A stretch of 64,000 bases of DNA from Epiperipatus broadwayi (lineage: Eukaryota > Onychophora > Udeonychophora > Euonychophora > Peripatidae): the NCBI GenBank assembly GCA_028023455.1, contig JAQFVV010006336.1, forward strand, positions 2,620,224-2,684,223, given 5' to 3'. Each line of letters begins with the position of its first letter. The first letter of the stretch is position 1. This document shows, in pieces, positions 13,227 to 24,736 of the stretch. The notes beneath the pieces are model-generated. The model was given only the letters and a program-made list of their open reading frames with translations. It was not told the DNA's origin and ran no database searches. The translations under genes were made by a program, and so were the position numbers.

Positions 13227-13244
13227 TGTCGATTAACTGTGCCA
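13227..13244 (-). promoter_or_regulatory. Putative tRNA primer-binding site
   Basis: On the minus strand, 6 nt inside the 5' LTR, the sequence reads TGGCACAGTTAATCGACAGG. It starts with the TGG expected opposite a tRNA CCA end. The later CGACAGGAT resembles a tRNA-Ser 3' end with a 3-nt interruption. The tRNA identity is uncertain. Confidence 0.5.
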
Positions 13245-13250
13245 ATTTTC

Positions 13251-13833
13251 TGCTGTGTACAGCCACTCACTCAGCTTAATGATCAAGTAAATAGACAGCA
13301 GAAACCAAGTGATTAGACAAATAGTTTAATAAATTCAGTTGGATAAATAATATTACATATATAGTTATTAGACAATTAAGTTTAACTTACGAACGCTGGC
13401 CATGTAGGCATACAAAAAACATAATATAGACCAGTGTGGCCTGCAAAGTTCCTAGGTCCACTTTTTAACCTTCAGTGGTGGAGTTCACTGGCTTTGTTCT
13501 GATGCTAAGTTAAAGCTCTTGACTTTCATGTGCATTCAATGAGTTCCCCGCTGCAAGTGCTGCTTAGTTATTTTTTGTTCTTTCTTTTTTCTTGTAAAGG
13601 AATGTTTTAGAAACCAATTAATTCTCCTATTGTCTACTTTTAGTAATCAGCACTTTTAATCTAGCTGCTTAAATAGTTTCTAATCTGAAGCGCTTATCTT
13701 TAATAGTGTACCAAATTTAATTACAAATATCCTGTCTATTTCATCTAACAAAACTTATTTTAATAAAACATTAATTACTACATACGTATAACTTATTTTG
13801 ACAAAACATTAATTATTATACACGTATATAGCA
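13251..13833 (-). repeat. 5' LTR of the Mag-type element (right)
   Basis: 583 bp, bounded TG...CA, aligned end to end with 8595-9179. In minus orientation it precedes Gag and would carry the promoter. Confidence 0.95.
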
Positions 13834-13838
13834 TATAG
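13834..13838. other. Target-site duplication, right copy (TATAG)
   Basis: Exact match of the 5 bp left of the element at 8590-8594. Confidence 0.9.
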
Positions 13839-14724
13839 TATTAGTTACTATAACATTTTATTAAAAATCTAAATCAGATCTTTTTATATAAAATCAATCA
13901 CAGATGCAGCCCGGAATTGTTATATGTATATGTTTTTGATTAGAATCAATGCTATCACATGGCTAACACCAGGGAATAGAAAATTACTTTTTTTAAATTG
14001 ATTTTTGAAGAATCAGTTACTTTAAATTGTTTTTCATTTGTTAATAACTGTATAACTTCAGTTCTAAATAGACCTTACTTTATAGAGTGGAATTTACTTT
14101 ATCCATGGATGACTTTTTTAATTCATACTATTAGGTAATTATTGCTATAAAATTGAAATAATAGAAGCTGAAATTTCAGTTGACTGTTAACAAAACACTA
14201 TTTGATAACTACTTACTACTACTATATCTAATAGTATGCTGTATGAAACATTATAATGCTCACATCAAATAATGAACAAATAACTATATTTAATGTCCAT
14301 AAATTAAAATATAATAGAGATTTTATGTTCATGTTGGATAACATAAATATATGGTAAACAAAGATAAAAAAAAAAACAAAAGCAAATACAATTTTTTGCT
14401 TATTAATAAAAAAAATAATTTTCTAAATTAACAAGATGCTAACTTGGAAATATGTGAAGCATGGAAAAAAGGGCATTATGTAAGTCAATATATTTATTTT
14501 AATATTATATGCCATTGATTAAAAAATATTTTATAGTAATTGAATGCATGTTTTAGAAATTTAATATTTAATATTTGAAAAATTAAATTTTACCATATAT
14601 ATGTATTGTTTTTTATTTAATTAAGTTACAAAACAATACTAATGTAACAAAATTCTGATTATTTATTAAATGCATAGGAAGTATATAATTAAATAGAGAA
14701 ACGTTTTAACCTTTATTATATGAG
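13839..14724. other. AT-rich DNA, nothing recognised
   Basis: No frame or repeat of note between the LTR element and the foldback element. Confidence 0.6.
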
Positions 14725-15170
14725 ACTTCATTGTTTATAATAGTCAAATGATATGATTTTTGACTATAGAGAGACCTCCCAAACTTCAACACAATACAGT
14801 GATCTTATAAAAATAAGAATAACCATCTGATCATTATCCTAAATCTTCATTTATATAAGTCTATCTGAACAATGTTGATTTGAGAGTGTGAAGCTGTTAC
14901 TCTCTTCAGTTTCTATATTTCCATAAAAAAATATATCATAAGATTTAACTTAAGTTACTTTGTGAAGAAAATAGTGGACTTAAAAAATGAAGAGAGTAAC
15001 AGGTTCATTCTCTGAAATAATAATGCTTCAGATTGGCCTATATAAGTGTGAATTTAGTTAAAGATAATATGGCTGTTCTTATCTTTATCAAAATTTCTAT
15101 CTTGTATTGAGGTTTGAGAAGTCCCTCTATAGCCAAAAATTACATTGCTTGACTATTATAAACATTGAAG
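14725..15170. repeat. Foldback (long inverted repeat) element, about 450 bp
   Basis: The left arm (14725-14910) and right arm (14987-15170) are reverse complements over about 185 bp with scattered mismatches (roughly 75-80 %). Matching pieces include TTTATAATAGTCAA at the outer end against TTGACTATTATAAA, GACTATAGAGAGACC against GGCTATAGAGGGAC (complemented), and GTTACTCTCTTCA against TGAAGAGAGTAAC at the inner end. The spacer is about 76 bp. There is no coding capacity. It is MITE or foldback like; no clear target duplication was seen. Confidence 0.75.
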
Positions 15171-16479
15171 GCACTTAGGATAATAGTTAAAGTCTGTATC
15201 TATTTAAAACAATACTAATTAAAATAGTCATTTTAATAAAAATTTCAAATTCAAAATTCAATAGATTAAATTATATTTTAGTGCTATTAAATCACTACTT
15301 TTGAAAATATCATGTAATATAGTGATTAAGTGAATAGTTTTTACATACATTGTGGGCTGCAAAATATGTTTATTTTAGTGACAAAATAAATAAGATTGCA
15401 AAAACAATAAATCAGAGTAACCTCTATATAAAAACAGTGTTAAGTATTCTCCTCACATTTTAATTCATAATTTGTTACTAATAGTTAACAGCTTCCACTT
15501 GGAATGTATTTAAAAAAATATGCTGCTGAGCTCTTGAACTAAAAATTAAATACTAAATTATTGCATTTTCTTTACAATTTCAAATCTTTATTTTATTTTT
15601 TCAATCAATTTGTTGTAAACAAATTTGAGAATATCGACTATTTATCTTTTTAAAATCCATATGGCACCATTATTTACATATAAAAATTTATTAAAATATG
15701 ATATTATAACAATAAATGATAAAAATTAAAAGAAAAAATAAATAAATAATGCCATTTATTGTATATAAGTTTCAGTTAATAAACTGCAATATTCAACAGA
15801 AAAAAAATATTAAAATTTTGACAATATATATTTATATATTCACCAATTTAAAATCTTGCTCTAATGGATTTTTTTTTCCGTTCAAGATTATGAGTATCGT
15901 TATATTTTTACCTATTTGTATTAGTTTTAGATCAATTTTATTAAGTTAATCTTTAAAAATACTATATACTTGTTTTTAAAACTAGAAATTGATTTTTTTA
16001 AATACTTAAACTCAAAACAAACAAACCGTTATATTATTTAAATTGAAACTTATACTCTGTGTTTAAATTTATTTAATCTTTAAAAACAAAATAGATTATG
16101 TTAAAATGAATGTTAAAAAAATCATTAAATTGATTTTAAAGAAAAATATCATAAGCATGCCTGCATAAGCAGAGTGACATGTTTTGTTTTGTATTCTGAT
16201 TGTTAATTTATTAGTAGCCACTTTTTTCCTAAAGATAATTTGTGGATAAAAAGTATATAAAGAAAAGAATCAAATAAAGAGCATATATTTTTAAATAATT
16301 ATGTTCAGAAAAATACAAATACATTATTTTACATATAAACACAAAAATATATTATGCACATATTTACATTCCATTAACTTTAATATAATCTTAATTAAAT
16401 TCATGAATAATAATAGCGCTAACTAAAAAACAGTACAAACATTTGGGTTTATTTTGGTGTATATATGTAATACAAATAA
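15171..16479. other. AT-rich DNA, nothing recognised
   Basis: No coding or repeat signal. Frames are short and A/T homopolymer driven. Confidence 0.6.
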
Positions 16480-16576
16480 AATAACATGTTAATCAAAAAA
16501 ATAATTGTAATGACAATAAAACTAATAAATATAATGGTAATTAACTATTATATATAGTCTTTCAATCCACAGAACA

Positions 16577-16606
16577 ACTTTTGATTAACTCCTTAACCCT
16601 CCTCAA
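16577..16606 (-). ncRNA. Hammerhead-like hairpin at the PLE copy 1 3' end, degenerate
   Basis: On the minus strand, TTGAGGA is followed by a short A+T hairpin and then AAAAGTTGTTC. It aligns with better preserved versions in copies 2 and 4. Known PLEs carry hammerhead ribozymes in their terminal regions; this copy has lost core bases and is probably inactive. Confidence 0.35.
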
Positions 16607-17064
16607 CTGTCATTAAATTGAAAAAAAATGGAAGCAAACATCATCGACTCAAATCCCACAAATCACGAATTTTAACATTAGCAGCTTGTCTATTAATTAT
16701 ATTAATATCATTTCTATTTATTAAAATTGCTTTATTAATTATTTTTATTATGGTTTTTCTCTTCAAGAAGAATTTTAACACTTTCAATAAAAAACTTAAA
16801 TTTATATGTACATGTCCATTCATGATAGAAAACTGAATCAGTCATTAAATCATTATTACTTTTATTTTTCACATGCTTTTATAAAAAATTAATGTTCCTT
16901 TAATCTTTTTCAATATTTCACTTTGTTTCACCTATATATGATAACATACATCCACAAAAAATTGATATAGAACATTATTTTTCTGCTTGACAGGTATGAC
17001 ATATTTAGAATTATTCACTAGATTATTAATATTATTACAACAGAAAATGAAACTTTAAACACAT

Positions 17065-17095
<31 letters not shown>

Positions 17096-17099
17096 AGAG

Positions 17100-17150
<51 letters not shown>

Positions 17151-17264
17151 AATAAAGTTTGATAACTGTATTCGTTTCACAATATATGTAATATACAAAT
17201 CAATATATATATATATATATATCAAAATACAGTACAATTTATATAAATTATATTCTTTTAGAAG

Positions 17265-17299
17265 TACTTTCGACTATACACTTTGTAGTCTTTATCAAC
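17265..17299 (-). ncRNA. Hammerhead-like motif in the left palindrome arm
   Basis: On the minus strand, TTGATAAA is followed by stem GACTA/TAGTC and then GAAAGTACTTC. The order matches a type I hammerhead core, but two core positions differ from CTGANGA. Confidence 0.35.
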
Positions 17300-17498
17300 T
17301 ATATAATGTTGAATAATCAAAATGAGACAACCTTAACAATACCCATAGTTCAATTCAGATTTCCCACAAATCATCAAATCGTCAAATGTTGATGAATCGC
17401 CAGTCATCAAATGTTAAGATAACAGAATTGTGGGAAATCTGAATTGAACTATGGGTATTGTTAAGGGTTGTCTCGTTTTGATTATTCAACGTTATATA

Positions 17499-17533
17499 GT
17501 TGATAAAGACTACAAAGTGTATAGTCGAAAGTA
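17499..17533 (+). ncRNA. Hammerhead-like motif in the right palindrome arm
   Basis: Mirror copy of the left-arm motif: TTGATAAA, stem GACTA/TAGTC, then GAAAGTAC. Confidence 0.35.
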
Positions 17534-17596
17534 CTTCTAAAAGAATATAATTTATATAAATTGTACTGTATTTTGATATATATATATATTGATTTG

Positions 17597-17693
<97 letters not shown>

Positions 17694-18739
17694 TAATCTC
17701 CCTTGAGCATTTGAAATATATGGAATAAATATCCCATTTTTACTATCTATCTTCAACTTCTTTAAATCATTATAACTTTTTTAAATTGACATAAAGTATT
17801 GTTAATCTGTTTAATATTATAACCAAAGTCAAGCAATTTCTTGGCAAATATCTCAATATTTTTTTAATTCATCACACTGGTAACAATATAATTTTTTATT
17901 ATGGAATAAAAAAGTCTAAAACTTGTCATCTTATACATAATTGGTACTTTTGATATACAATTTATATATGCCCTTTTTTGAAATAGTTTGATTATTAATT
18001 TATAACTTAGCATACTATTATCTCTTGTAGGAATTAAATCCAAATATTTAATACTTTTGTCTCGGTCATTTTCAATAGTTCATTTCAAGCCATCTAAATT
18101 ATTTAACTCTTGTACAATCAAAGCATTATCCACATACCTTTTATAAATTTTAATATCTTTAAAAAAACACATATTTAAAATACTACTCTCATACATAGAC
18201 AAAACGAAATTACAAACTTGCACAACAAAAGGCAGACCCCTTTAGACATTTTATAATATCCACCTTCAAAAAAGCAACAATGTTATCATCAAAAAATTTT
18301 CAAGAATCGATAATAAATTTTATTACATATTTACGAATATCTTTATTTTTTAATGCATGATCAATTATTTTTATGGAATCCACTTTATCAGTAGAACCAT
18401 ACATTTCTATGGTATCTAATGAAGCAATAACATAAATTCTCATTAATCACTATATTTTTAATTCTATGTTCAAAATCAAAAGATGAAGCAATAGTATTTT
18501 TCCAAATCCTAAAAACTCTTGTAACAGCATACTAATATATTTACAAGTTTGATATATAAATAAACAACTAATATCAATCATAATTCACAATGGATTACTT
18601 TCTTTATCTAAGTTTATATTTGTAAAAATATGAGGACATATAGCTCAAGAAAAATATATCTTATACTACACACTATTAATTGTTTTATTTTACTTTTTTT
18701 TAAAAATACTGCTAATAAATTTTATTCTCTGACTATCCA

Positions 18740-20065
18740 TATTTTGACTCTATAGATAGAATTAAAAATATAGTGATTAATAAGAATGATGTTATTGCTT
18801 TATTAGATGTCACAAAAATATGTGGTTCTATTGATATAATGGATTCCATAAAAATAATTAAACATGCATTAAAAAGTAAAGATCTTTGCAAATATGTAAC
18901 AAAATTTCTTCTTGATTTTTTAAAATTTTTTGATGATAATATTGTTGTTACTTTTGAAGGTTGATATTATAAAATGCCTAAAGGTTAGAGTATGGGTCTT
19001 CCTGTTGTTGCACAACTTTACAATTTTGTTTTGTCTACTTACAAGCATAGTATTTTAAATATGCATACTTTTAAATATATTAAAACTTACAAAATGTATA
19101 TGGATGATGTTTTTGTTTGTGGCTTATAGAGGAATTAAATAATTTGAATGCATTAAAATGGACTATTGAAAAGGAACAGTACAAAAGTATTAAGTATTTG
19201 GATTTAAATCTTAGAGGAAATAATAGTATGTTAAGATATAAATTAATAATCAAACCAGTGCAAAAAAGTGAATATATAAATCGTAAATCAAAAGGACCAA
19301 TTATGCATAAGATGGTAAGTTTAGATCTTTTTTGTTTCATAATGAAAAATTATATCATTATCAATGTGAGAAATTAAAAAATATTGAAATATTTGCCAAG
19401 GAATTACTTAAAGTTGGTTATAAGATTGAACAGGTTAACAATACTTTATGTCAATTTAAAAAGTGTTACAATGATTTAAAAGAGTTGAAAATTGATAGTA
19501 AAAAGTGGATATGCTCAAGTGAAATTTTATAAGATGTATATAAGAATGTGCTTAATGTTTCATTTATTACAAATAATGTTAATAAATTAGTGAATAATTC
19601 TAAAAATGTCATAGCTATCAAGCAGAAAAATAATGTGGTATATCAAATTTTTTGTGGATGTATTTTATCATATATAGGTGAATTAAAGTGCAGTATTGAA
19701 AAAAGATTAAAAGAATATTAATTGTTATACAAGCATGTGAAAAGTAAAAATAATAATGATTTAATGACTGCTTCAGTTTTTTTTTAATCGCAAAAGAACA
19801 TGTAAATATAAATTTAAGCTTGATATTGAAATAAAATTAATATAATTAATAGACAATCTACTAATGTTAAAATTCGGGATTCATGGGATTTATGTTGGTG
19901 ACATTTGTTTCCATTTTGTTTTTTGAATTTAATGGTAATTGATGAGGATTAAATAATTAACCAAAAGTTCTTCTGACTATATATAATAGTTAATTACCGT
20001 TATATTTATTCGTTTTATTGCTATTACAATTAGTTTTTTTTAGTTCATGGACATTTTATTTGTAT
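18740..20065 (+). mobile_element. Penelope-like element copy 2 (plus strand), 5' truncated and decayed
   Basis: Begins inside the RT, about 50 bp from the head of copy 1 and in the opposite orientation. RT motif A reads VIALLDVTKICGSID (about 18790), motif B SMGLPVVAQLYNF after a stop, and motif C YMDDVFVCG (about 19100, catalytic residues kept). The thumb follows (NALKWTIEKE, IKYLDLNLRG), then a GIY-YIG region (VYQIFCGCILSYIG, about 19640). The end is INRQ-like sequence near 19840 and a 3' noncoding tail to about 20065. In-frame stops and frameshifts occur throughout. It is the closest relative of copy 1 (roughly 88 % over the GIY-YIG region by eye). Confidence 0.85.
19939..19966 (+). ncRNA. 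Hammerhead-like motif at the PLE copy 2 3' end
   Basis: TTGATGA, then a hairpin GG...TTAA/TTAA...CC, then AAAAGTTCTTC. One base differs from CTGANGA, and GAAA has become AAAA. Confidence 0.4.
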
Positions 20066-20079
20066 TAGATTTTTTTATA

Positions 20080-22235
20080 ATGGATTTAAGTAATGTTAAG
20101 AAGCAATAGATTCTTAAGGAGTGGCAGAAGCAATATAAAAAAGTTATTAAGCTTAAATGCAAACTTTTTTTTTTAAAAAAAATTGTAAAGTTTATTATGT
20201 ATTCTCATATTGTTGCAATGTAAAATTGAATGGTAGTATAAATTTAGTACCAAGATGTATGGATAAATTAAAATCCATAATTTTAAATGATATAGTTAAG
20301 AGATAAAAAAAAAGAACTTTTTGATATTCAGAGGTATTTGAAAGCAATTAAACATTTAATAGTTTTAAATAAATGGTGTGTTTGGGACGAATATAAAATT
20401 GTTTGTAAAAATGGATTTAAATTATTTGAACTTAAATTACATAATAAATTTGAAAAGAAAATTGCTTTTTTATTTAATAAACGGTATTCATAAACTTAAA
20501 ATGATATAAATTTTGTTAATTTGTCAAATAAAAAATATATATTTGATTCAGAAATATGTTTTAAGTTATGTCGCTAAATATCTCAGCAGTACTGGAATGG
20601 TTATAATTTGGAATTAATTGCAGCTGTTCAAAATTTATTTGAAATTATTACTGGTGATATTCATATTGCTGATGAAATTGTCAGAAAAATTAATTGTCAT
20701 AAATTTATTGAGAATCTATATGAAACAATTAATGAAAAAGAATGATATGTCAGTAAAAGTAATATTAGACTTTAATAATTATATTCTTAAAGATTTATGT
20801 GAGATAATATATAAAAAGATTCTCATTACAATAAGTTTTGGCAAGTATTGAATTAGGAATTCAGAAAAAACTTATAGATAAATTAAATGAGATAAATAGA
20901 AATGGAATGATTGTATCATTTGATATTGAAAAAATATATTAGAGTATACCTAGGGAAGATATTATAAAAATAGTTATTGAAAAAATAAAAATGAGTAATA
21001 TAATTTCATAGGAATTGTTATATGTTATCAGAGAAGCATTATTTTTTATAAATGATGCTTTACATTTTAAATATAATGAATTTTGGAATAAAACAAAGGG
21101 ATAGGTTATGGGTTGCTCTATTAGTGAGATTTTATTATTGATTATAATTGACTATACAGAGAAAAATATAATTTATAAGTATATAAAAAAATAAAATTCT
21201 AGAATATCATAGATATATTAATGATATAATCGTAATAGGTAATAATAGAAGTACTGTTAATACATTTAAAGAATTAAACAATAATAAATACAATATGAAG
21301 TTTACAGTGAAAAAAGAGAAGGGATTAAAATATTTAGCCATTTTTTTAAGAAAAGGAAGTAATGATGAAATACTTATTAAACATTATATTAAGAATAAAG
21401 ATAAAAAAAAGATATAACTAATCCAAATTCATGTCAGCCATGATCACAGAAAATAGTAGCTTTGAAAGGGTTTAAGTTAGAAATAATAGATTAACATTGA
21501 ATATAAAAGAAGCCTTCGAACAAAAGTTGGAAGTTGAAAATTATTATATTAGTGTGAGATATAAAAGTGAGAGTATTCATTTATAGTTAAAAATACACAA
21601 AGCACATGTACATTAGCTTAATGGCTGATTATTAATATTACAGTTTATGGAAGAAAAAATATTAAAAACATTTTCAAAAATAATAATAGTACAAAAAATA
21701 ATATAAGGCATAGGTATAAAATAGGAAGTTGGTTTCAGTTCCATATTTTAGAGCAAATATATAAGACATTGATAAAAGAAAAGTTATCTTATGATATTAA
21801 TATAGGATGGAAAAATAATAAATCTTTATGAAAAATGGATGTGTAAATCAAAAAGGATGGGTAATATTAAAAAATGGGGTAGGGTTGGTGTATAAAATTA
21901 AATGTGATATTTATAGATCAAACAGGAAAGACTGTCATGGAAAGAAATAATGAGGATAATAGGACAATTAACAGAAAAGATAAAAGATCAGGACCATATA
22001 TACAGTTTTTGGTTCGTTGATATAAAATGAATTTTGAAAAAAATATTTAGGTAATAAAGAATGTTAAAAAATGCACAGAAAAAAAAATATTGTGAGATTT
22101 TGGATATACATGAAAATTTAAACAAATGTGTAAACATGCTTAAAGGTCCAACACAATTCTGGAAAAAATGGGCATTATTAGATTATTGGAAACTTTAGAA
22201 TTATAATTTTAAAAATGAAAGGGATTATTATTATT
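20080..22235 (+). mobile_element. Penelope-like element copy 3 (plus strand), strongly decayed
   Basis: The N-terminal part begins at ATG 20080 and contains ILKEWQKQYKKV, matching the start of copy 4 (IKEWQKQSKK). RT motif A is IVSFDIEKIY (about 20910), motif B is VMGCSISEILL after a stop, motif C is YRYINDIIVIGN (first YxDD Asp changed to Asn, about 21210), then LKYLAIFLRKG. A zinc/GIY-YIG region, LVYKIKCDIYRSNRKDC, lies near 21890-21940 and is followed by a C-terminal tail to about 22200. Stops occur every few dozen codons. The RT differs clearly from copies 1, 2 and 4, so it is another subfamily placed in series with them. Confidence 0.78.
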
Positions 22236-22253
22236 GTTTTTATTTAGATTATT

Positions 22254-22336
<83 letters not shown>

Positions 22337-22344
22337 CTGTGTGT
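22254..22344. repeat. (TA)n then (GT)n microsatellite between two PLE copies
   Basis: A TA run of about 55 bp passes into a GT run of about 30 bp. It separates the end of PLE copy 3 from the start of copy 4. Confidence 0.95.
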
Positions 22345-22890
22345 AAAATTTAGTACCCATTATAAAATATTATAGATGTAAAAAAAATTTTTTTGGCTAA
22401 TTAAAGAATGGCAGAAACAAAGCAAGAAGTTGATGCTTGAAAGTTGCTGATTATACTTTTTTAAAAAGTGTAAAATGTTTTGTGTTTTTCCTAAATGCTG
22501 TAATATTAGTTTGAATAAATGTCTCAGATTTTCCTCAAATAATATGTTTAAAATTAAATAAATTATTTTGGACAATATAATAAGTCAATGTAAAAAAGAA
22601 ATTTATAATATTAAAAAATATTTAACCGCTATTGAACATTTAATAAATATGAATAAATGGGATCAATGCAATGCATTTTATATACATTGTCAAGTTGGAT
22701 TTAAAAAATGTTGACAAATTGGATTAAAAAATTTGATAAGAAAATTGACTTTTTATATAATCGTTATTATCCAAATAGTTAAGGTGATGATAATTACGTG
22801 CATTTAACAGATGAAAAAATTAGTTTTACTCAAAAATATGTATTACAATATGGTTCAAAATATGTAGGAAGTGTATAGAAAGATTATAAT

Positions 22891-24703
22891 ATGGAATTGA
22901 TTGCATCAGTGCAGAACGTTTTTGATGATAATATGAATTTACAAGATTGTAGTAATATTATTAAGGAGATTTTTGAATATAAAATAAAAACTAATAAATA
23001 TGATCAGTCATGGAATTATGCTATTTCTGAATTTAAAAATCTTCTTAGAACTGAACGAAATGTATGTTTGAAAGAAGACAAAGGTGCCAATATGTGTTTT
23101 ATTAAAAAAGATGCATATAATGATAAAATTGAAACACAAATAAGTAAATTGGGATTTGATATTATTGATAGTTATAACATGGAGGGACAATGTGTGAAAT
23201 TTATAAATAGTATTTTAAAGAAGCTAAAAGTCATTTTATGGATAATTGTACATATTATGATATATATCCATCTATGTCTATATGCCCAAGAATATTTGCT
23301 AACATTAAACTTCAAAAAGTAGAAAATCCTCTTGATTTTGGTGGATCATTTATGCATAAAACAACTAAAATATATTGATAAATTGTTGAAAGATATGTTG
23401 GGTTTTGGAAGATATACAATTACATCTTATGAATTTGTTGATAAAATTAAAAATATAAAAATAAATGATAATGATCTGCTAGCTTCATTGGATGTAACAG
23501 AATTACATAGATCAATTGATCATCTTGAATCTATAAATTTAATTGAAATTGAACTAATTAATATGTCTGTAAGTAAACATTTCATAAATGTTATTATTGA
23601 ATCACTAAAATTTATAAGTGATAATATTATTGCAACATATAATGATATGTTTTATAAAATGGGTAAAGGATGGCTAATGGGATTACCTATGGAGGCACAA
23701 ATTTGTAATTTTACATTGTCGAAATATGAATATATTATATTTAATTCTTATAACTTTGAAGATATTAAAATTTATACTAGATCTGTTGATGATGTTTTTG
23801 TTTGTGGTCCTAAAAACATTATTGATGTTCTTTTATATAATCTGAATAATTTAAATAATTTAAAATGGACTATTGAGAATAAACAAAATGGAAAAATAAA
23901 ATTTTTGGATTTAAAAATATTTAGAGATGCTACTGATTTAAATTATAAATTAATTTTTAAACCTATTGGAGAAAGAGGACATATTCATTTTAAATCACAT
24001 GTTCCAATGATACATAAAATGACAAGTCTGAAATTATTTTTGCATCACAATGATAAATTATGTAAATATAAGAGTGATAAAATTTTAAATATTGAACTCA
24101 TTGCTAATGAACTTTTAAAGGTTGGTTATAATAAAAACCAAATCTTGCATACAGTAAATTCATTTAATAATAAGAAAAGTGTTTGCAGTGTTACTTTAGA
24201 TAATAAAAAATGGATATCTATGCCATTTACAAATAACATGCAATCTAAATTAATTGAAAAAATATTTAAAGAAAAGTATAATATTTCATTTTGTGTATCT
24301 CCAAATGTTAATCGATTGATTAATAATTTTAAGAGTATAATTCCTAAATTGCAAAGAAGTAATATAATTTATCAAATTTCATGTGGATGTCAGAAATTTT
24401 ATATTGATGAATCGAGATGTTCTGTGGATAAAAAGATTAAAGGAGCATCAATTATTATTGAATAGAATTAAAAATAATGTAAATATTCAATTTAATACAG
24501 CTTCAGTATTTTTGACCATGAAAAAACTTGTAATTATAAGTTTACATTTAATAGTAATGAAATAAAAATATTAATGGAAGAAAGAAATCATAAAAAAAAA
24601 AAGAAAATTAAAGAGGCAATATTAATTGATAAATATAAGAATGATGTTATTAATAGGCAAGTTGCAAATATGGCCATACACAGCTTGTGGAAATATATGT
24701 AAC
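22891..24703 (+). pseudogene. PLE reverse transcriptase with GIY-YIG endonuclease, broken
   Basis: The first part (22891-23322) holds the finger region. Between about 23240 and 23360 the true reading (CPRIFANIKLQKVENPL) lies in another frame, so two compensating frameshifts are needed. The 377-codon frame 23332-24465 contains RT motif A (LLASLDVTELHRSID), motif B (GWLMGLPMEAQICNF), motif C (YTRSVDDVFVCG; Tyr of YxDD replaced by Ser, both Asp kept), LKWTIENKQ, KFLDLKIF, then the GIY-YIG start (IIYQISCGCQKFYIDES), in which the Gly of YIG is Asp. The domain continues out of frame to about 24703 (KIKEAILIDKYKND, VINRQVAN). PLE proteins prime reverse transcription at a nick made by the endonuclease. 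Confidence 0.85.
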
Positions 24704-24736
24704 ATTAAGTTTAAAAAATTTGAAATTCAGTTAAAG

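Larger units (their letters stand above)
8595..13833 (-). mobile_element. Ty3/gypsy LTR retrotransposon, Mag clade, complete but disabled
   Basis: A 5.24-kb element in minus orientation with two LTRs that start TG and end CA, a 5-bp target duplication (TATAG), a primer-binding region inside the right LTR and a polypurine tract inside the left LTR. Internal order on the minus strand is Gag (capsid, two CCHC knuckles), protease, reverse transcriptase, RNase H and integrase, as in Ty3/gypsy. The integrase N-terminal phrase HIDHAGPF, the YSKWMEY stretch and a final basic RRSSRARKEP tail are typical of the Mag clade. No env-like frame is present. The coding region carries at least five in-frame stops and several single-base frameshifts, so this copy cannot make its own proteins. 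Confidence 0.95.
17073..17701. repeat. Long palindrome with (TA)n shoulders, nested in PLE copy 1
   Basis: Two arms of about 182 bp (17188-17369 and 17428-17609) are near-perfect reverse complements around a 58-bp loop. The arms contain ACAATACCCATAGTTCAATT and its complement, and are flanked by long TA runs (17098-17147, 17604-17696). GAGATTATATAT at 17097 and ATATATAATCTC at 17701 suggest the outer ends. The PLE sequence resumes on either side, so this is an insertion. Each arm contains, reading outward, a hairpin followed by CGAAAGTACTTC, similar to PLE 3' ends, so the palindrome may be two PLE termini joined head to head. Confidence 0.85.
16480..18685 (-). mobile_element. Penelope-like element copy 1 (minus strand), decayed and interrupted
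   Basis: Read on the minus strand this matches plus-strand copies 2 and 4: a finger region (CPHIFTNINLDKE), RT motif A (IASLDTIEMYGSTD), motif C as RYVDNALIV (YxDD with the last Asp changed to Asn), YLDL, then the GIY-YIG region and its C-terminal INRQAANVKIRDLWDL stretch near 16650. The 3' noncoding part down to about 16480 matches 19930-20060. A 0.6-kb palindrome is inserted at about 17073-17701, between the RT and the GIY-YIG part. Many stops are present. It shares with copy 2 a deletion just after RT motif C relative to copy 4. Confidence 0.82.

Noticed and set aside
17552-17737. Open frame made of repeated Tyr-Ile
   Set aside because: It is read-through of a (TA)n microsatellite inside the palindrome. 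The same applies to 51008-51193.
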